From: Eonycteris spelaea
Lineage: Eukaryota; Chordata; Mammalia; Chiroptera; Pteropodidae
Assembly: GCA_003508835.1 (NCBI GenBank)
Contig: PUFA01000557.1
Span: forward strand, 1 to 64,000
Direction: 5' to 3'
Length of the DNA: 64,000 nt
This document shows positions 59,940-64,000 of the stretch, piece after piece (positions within the stretch are counted from its first letter, which is position 1; each line of letters begins with the position of its first letter). The notes beneath the pieces are model-generated. The model was not told the DNA's origin and did not search any database. It was given only the letters and a program-made list of their open reading frames with translations. The position numbers and the translations under genes are program-made.

Positions 59940-60330
59940 GGCCAAATTTCTTTACCCATTCATTTAACAAATACTTTTGAGCATCTGTATGACCCAGGCA
60001 CTTTTGCAGGCACTGGGATGCAGTAGTGGGATTAATTTAGATAAGATCCAAGATGACCTGGAATTTAGATCTAGTTGGGTAAATGAATAAACAGATTACC
60101 TAGTTAATTACCCATTGTGATAAATACTAGGATAGAAATAAACAGAATGATAATAGAAGGTAACTGGGGCTTAACACTAGTTCGAAAGGTCAGGAAAGGC
60201 CTCTCTGAGGAGGTGACCAACTTGGGTAAACACACTAGTATGAAAACTGCAGTTTCAAAAGGATATCAAGAAATTTGCCTAGTAAAGGTATCTCAGTAAA
60301 GTGACAGTAGAAGAGTGTCCCTGAATTTGA
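59940..60330 (-). repeat. L2 relic (antisense)
   Basis: 'ttcatttaacaaatactttt' then 'gagcatctgtatgacccagg', and 'aggtcaggaaaggcctctct' are in antisense L2 order. The small frame at 60117-60299 falls inside it. Confidence 0.7.
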
Positions 60331-61289
60331 AGTTCATAAAAGAAAGGTACTTACTGTTTGGTATTTGGTGGTTTGCCATATTTGCCTACTTCTATAAAAG
60401 GGTCATGTGTTTGTGTATCACTTCCACTTATGTATAGGTTATAACCATAGTGAGTCAGTTATAACAATTACTTGCTCTAGAGAAGTGGTCATTTGGAACT
60501 TAAACTGGCTACCTCTCCCAAACCAGAGTGGTTTAGCTTAGTTATCATCATTACTTTTAATAGAAAATGATTTAATATACCATTCAGATTGCTCAAGTAC
60601 TTTGTGTGTTCACATTGCTCTCAGTAGGTGATTAGGACAAGCGAGTATCCGTTATTTCTATTTAATAGAGTAGAAAACTAAGACAGACAAGATTTTGGCA
60701 TTGCCTGTGATTGTAGAGTGTGTTTTTACATGAGAAGTCCTTCACTTTTAAATAGCCTTTACAGGAGAATGACTGCTTGTGGTTTACAAGTTCTGGCCAT
60801 AAAATAATAAAAGGCTGTTTTCCATGAGCTACACATGAAAATCAGTCATTACACTCTGTAGCAATGTAATTTTTTTTTGCTTTGCTTTTTAATTGTTCTT
60901 ACTTTAACGTTTTCACATGGAACTTCCTAATAAAAACAACAAAAAAGGTCATAAAGCCCTATATATTCGGTGGTGAAACTGTGCATAATTGTACCAGGCA
61001 CAATAGCATGTACTAAAAGATTAGTTAAAAGGAACTTGAAAGGCAATATAGTGGTTCTTGTTTTCCAAATGGCTAGAGGGATTGATTTATGAAGAATGAA
61101 TAAATAAAATATGCATGGCACAGTTAAATGCATTTGAGGTAATGTTATAATAGTCTGTAGATTAGAGGAATCATAAACATGGAGATCTGAAAGAAGGGGA
61201 TAGGGAAGAAAATAGAAAAAAGAGCTTGAGTAACAGGAAAAAATTCAGAGTTATTCTCATAGGCCTTCTGTTCTCACTTGCCTGCCTCT
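60331..61289. other. Unassigned intronic DNA
   Basis: No gene or element recognised. Confidence 0.4.
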
Positions 61290-62010
61290 GTAGCCTAGAC
61301 CTCATAGTCAATAATTCATTCATTCATTTATCCATTTACTCATTCAATATTATGAAGCACCCAAATTTGAACCAATCACTGTGCTATCTTAGTAATGCAC
61401 TTTAAGTTCCTTCTTCCCCTCACCTGCTTGTATTTCTACCTACCATGCCTTACTGCTACTCTCTAACTGTTGATTGAGGAGACATTCCTGGCAGAGAGCA
61501 ACAGAGGTAAAGGCACAGCAGCATGAGTCTTTTCTATTCAAGAAACATAATCTGTGTCAGAATTCTGAGGCTCCAAGGGTGGAACTGTTAGCAGTTGGAG
61601 CTGGAGGGAGGAGAGCAGGGAATAAAGTGAGAGATTTAGTTAGAAATCTAGGTGGGTCCAGATTGTTTTTGCCTTTGAACCTTATCTTGTAAGCAAGGCA
61701 TCATCAAATGATTTAAAAACAGAGGAATGTTATGAGCTTTTTTGTTATGAATTTGTGTTTTAAAGAATTTATGGCAGTGTGGAGGATGGATTCACGGGAA
61801 GAGTAGGTTAGAGAATGGAAGACCAGTTAGACTGTTATTTTTTAAAAATCTAGGTAAAAGATCAAAAGTCCTGAGTTAAGACAACAGGATTTAAGAGGAA
61901 GGACTAAGTTCTAGAGAAATTTCAGAGGGGAGATTGATAGGACTAATTAGATATGTGGAATAAACTAGAAGAAAGTCATGGGTGACTTCAAAGTTCAGGC
62001 AGGTCACGGC
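61290..62010 (-). repeat. L2-like ancient repeat (antisense)
   Basis: 'aattcattcattcatttatc' opens it. 'ggagacattcctggcagaga', 'acagaggaatgttatgagct' and 'gtggaggatggattcacggg' follow in the order of old antisense LINE 3' ends. The exact family of the second half is uncertain. Confidence 0.5.
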
Positions 62011-62199
62011 CCCCTACCATGTGACAGTGGGCTTGGGCCTACCCCTGTGAGCCTCAACATAACCTCCCAACCTCCTAGGGAAAGAAAAACCAGTTTTTTT
62101 TTTAAATGAAAAACATGATAGTGTATGAAATCTACCAATTAAGTTGTGAAAAAGATCATTTTATCATCTTATGATTAAATCCCAGTGTCTGTTGGGCTT

Positions 62200-62900
62200 G
62201 TGTCTTGTGAGTGTAACCTCAGAAATTTTAGTCCAGTGGTATAGCTTTTTGTTCTCCCTGCCCCCTACTCCTGCTCCTGACCTCATTTCCTGGAGGCTCA
62301 GGATCCTGTTGACTGTGATTTTTTTTCCTTAGGTGAGACAAGAAGGCTGGGAAGGGAGGGGGCTGGAGAAGGAGGAATGCCCTTCCCCCAACTGGGATAA
62401 GGCGCAGCCAAAGAATTTTCCCTGGAGCATAGATAGGCCTTTGTTATAAAGAGCTCTGGGATATTTCATAGTGGTTAGTCTTTACCTCTCCTTCTCAGAG
62501 TTAAGAGGGATCTTTCTTGAATCTTCACAGAGAACTTGGTAGAGAATTTGGAGATAGATCCCACAAAAGTGTAAGCCGTAGGAGTTTCTCACTTCCATGC
62601 AAGTCCACACTCAGCCTTCAGCAATTCATCAAAGTTGCCATTAAGTGTCCCTCTGAGATTATGGTTCCAGCATTTTCTACTCTAGGTAAGCAGATCTCAA
62701 CTGTGTTTCTTTGGCTAAGCCCTTTCCTTCAAATTTGGAGGTTGCAGTTTCCCCTGCAACCTCAGCTCTCTACTGGGCCCAAGAAAAGTTCTTGATTTTT
62801 TTGAGTTGTCTAATTTGTTCAGTTTGTTTTAAGGACGGAAGTAACAACTTTAAAGCTCTTTACTTGCCACAGCTGAACCTGGAAGCTCTCCATTTATTTT
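62200..62900 (-). mobile_element. Old L1 5'-region fragment, sister of 49.5-50.35 kb
   Basis: 'aatttggaggttgcagtttc' then 'ccctgcaacctcagctctct', and 'aaggacggaagtaacaactt' match 50190-50300 ('aatttggagggcagcagttt', 'tgacctcagttctctgatgg', 'ggatcagagtaatgacttcc'). The shared segment shows both are copies of one repeat. Assignment to L1 rests on the 50-kb copy's context. Confidence 0.5.
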
Positions 62901-63365
62901 TCAATTAGGGAAATCACTTTTGTACCTTCTTGAAAGAAAAACACACACACATATTTTTTAGAGCTCCTTTGGCAGTACTTTAAATCCTGAGCGGGCTACT
63001 TTTAACCTCACCTGTTCCAATTTATGGCATCGTGTGGATAAAAGGATTGCTCTAATGTTTTAGGAGTGTGTGCCGGATGTTTCTGGGGTCTGTGGCTAGC
63101 AGGCACTCCGAGGATATTGTAGCTATTTTGATATAGCTCTAGTTAACAATATCCCAGAAGCCTTGGATCCCAGGTTGTCCTGTACTTCACTGGCGAGCTT
63201 AACTTACTTTTTTCTCTAAAGATTGGTAGTGTCATTTTATGATCTTGCCAGAAGTGTGTTCTCAGACAAGTGTGCAATCAAAATACTATTTGGAATGGCT
63301 CAAAGCTAAGATCTTCTCAAAGTCATTCAGCACAATGTATGAGTGGCCAAAAAATTATGCTAATA
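62901..63365. other. Unassigned intronic DNA
   Basis: No gene or element recognised. A short CA run is at 62941-62951. Confidence 0.4.
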
Positions 63366-63470
63366 ACCCTCTCATTTACTGAGGGGAACTCGAAACCCAC
63401 AGAAATTAAGGTAATTGCCCAAGGTGACACAACTATTGAGTTGTGGAGCTGGGGTTAGAATTTGCCTCTT
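63366..63470 (-). repeat. MIR fragment (antisense)
   Basis: 'tcatttactgaggggaactc', 'ggtaattgcccaaggtgaca' and 'tgtggagctggggttagaat' match the antisense MIR core. Confidence 0.75.
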
Positions 63471-63689
63471 ATAGCTGCTGAACAATAATAGGCCTGATCA
63501 TAAAGACTTTCTTCTCATTGACTTTCATTGAAAACTTAGTAAACTATCTTCCTTTTGGTGTTTTCCTCCTGGTGTTCTCCAGAAACTGTCACCTACTTTG
63601 TTTCTAAATACCCCAGTGGTCTGCCTCTCAGAATGTAAGTCTGCCCTTTGCAGTGTCCCATCTCTACTAGCTGTGTTATCATTTTTTTT

Positions 63690-64000
63690 CTTTTAGAACC
63701 ACTTATATAACACATAAACACACTTTTAAAGATTCAAACAATATGCATATGCATACATACATACATACATACACATATACATATATGTGTGTATATGTAT
63801 ATATATATATATGTAATGTGAAAGCCCCCTCTACTTCCTACCACTAAAAATAATTCAGTATTACCCTTTCAATTCTTTTTTCTATTCAGTTAACACAGAA
63901 ACATAGGTTGTATTTTAAAATCTACTTATTATTTTTGACTTGCTTTTCTTTACATAATATGTTTGGGGGATTTTCTATTTTAGTACACATCAGTCTACTT
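63690..64000. repeat. LINE-like fragment with (CATA)n/(TA)n microsatellite
   Basis: A CATA/TATA-type simple repeat spans 63744-63812. The sequence around it ('tttaaagattcaaacaatat', 'cttgcttttctttacataat') looks like an old LINE 3' region. It runs off the window end. Confidence 0.5.

Overview
This window is vertebrate, specifically placental-mammal, nuclear DNA. It has no dense ORFs, is packed with L1, L2, MIR, MER20 and Tigger relics, and carries a well-known intronic microRNA cluster followed by a recognisable exon of CLCN5. In human, the cluster order miR-532, -188, -500a, -362, -501, -500b, -660, -502 lies inside a long 5' intron of CLCN5 on Xp11. The same order and orientation (all +) is found here from 18.3 to 35.5 kb. 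The only protein-coding exon I can support is at 57755-57900 (+), so nearly the whole window is probably CLCN5 intron on the X chromosome. The youngest L1 has a 3' end that resembles chiropteran L1s as I remember them, and no lineage-specific SINE is visible. A bat is therefore the best guess, possibly a pteropodid, but this is inference.

Layout. 1-9 kb: unassigned intron with L2 relics and one short L1-derived element (C). 9.3-18.9 kb: decayed relatives of miR-532/188, interrupted by a Tigger transposon that is itself split by L1-derived element A, then the real mir-532 and mir-188. 21-25 kb: a tandem series of hairpin-plus-L2 units holding mir-500a, -362, -501, -500b, two decayed copies and mir-660. 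25.1-34.7 kb: L1-derived element B, with a 6.3-kb full-structure L1 nested inside it, separating mir-660 from mir-502. 34.7-37.2 kb: decayed hairpins around mir-502. 38-50.4 kb: an ancient near-complete L1 carrying element D, which carries element E. 50.4-57.7 kb: older relics, a Tigger-type element with terminal inverted repeats, and a 35-bp U2 snRNA retrocopy. 57.8 kb: the CLCN5 exon. After that: relics and microsatellites to the end.

How it fits together. The microRNAs are in the sense direction of CLCN5 and could be processed from its primary transcript or from their own. Every large L1-type insertion here is antisense to the gene. Most striking are a one-base frame break in the long-isoform N-terminal exon of CLCN5, a graveyard of decayed hairpin paralogues each paired with an L2 fragment, and two lineages of internally deleted L1 elements, one carrying an in-frame-looking fusion of the start and end of ORF2 with the reverse transcriptase missing. 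All comparisons with human sequences are from memory and need alignment.
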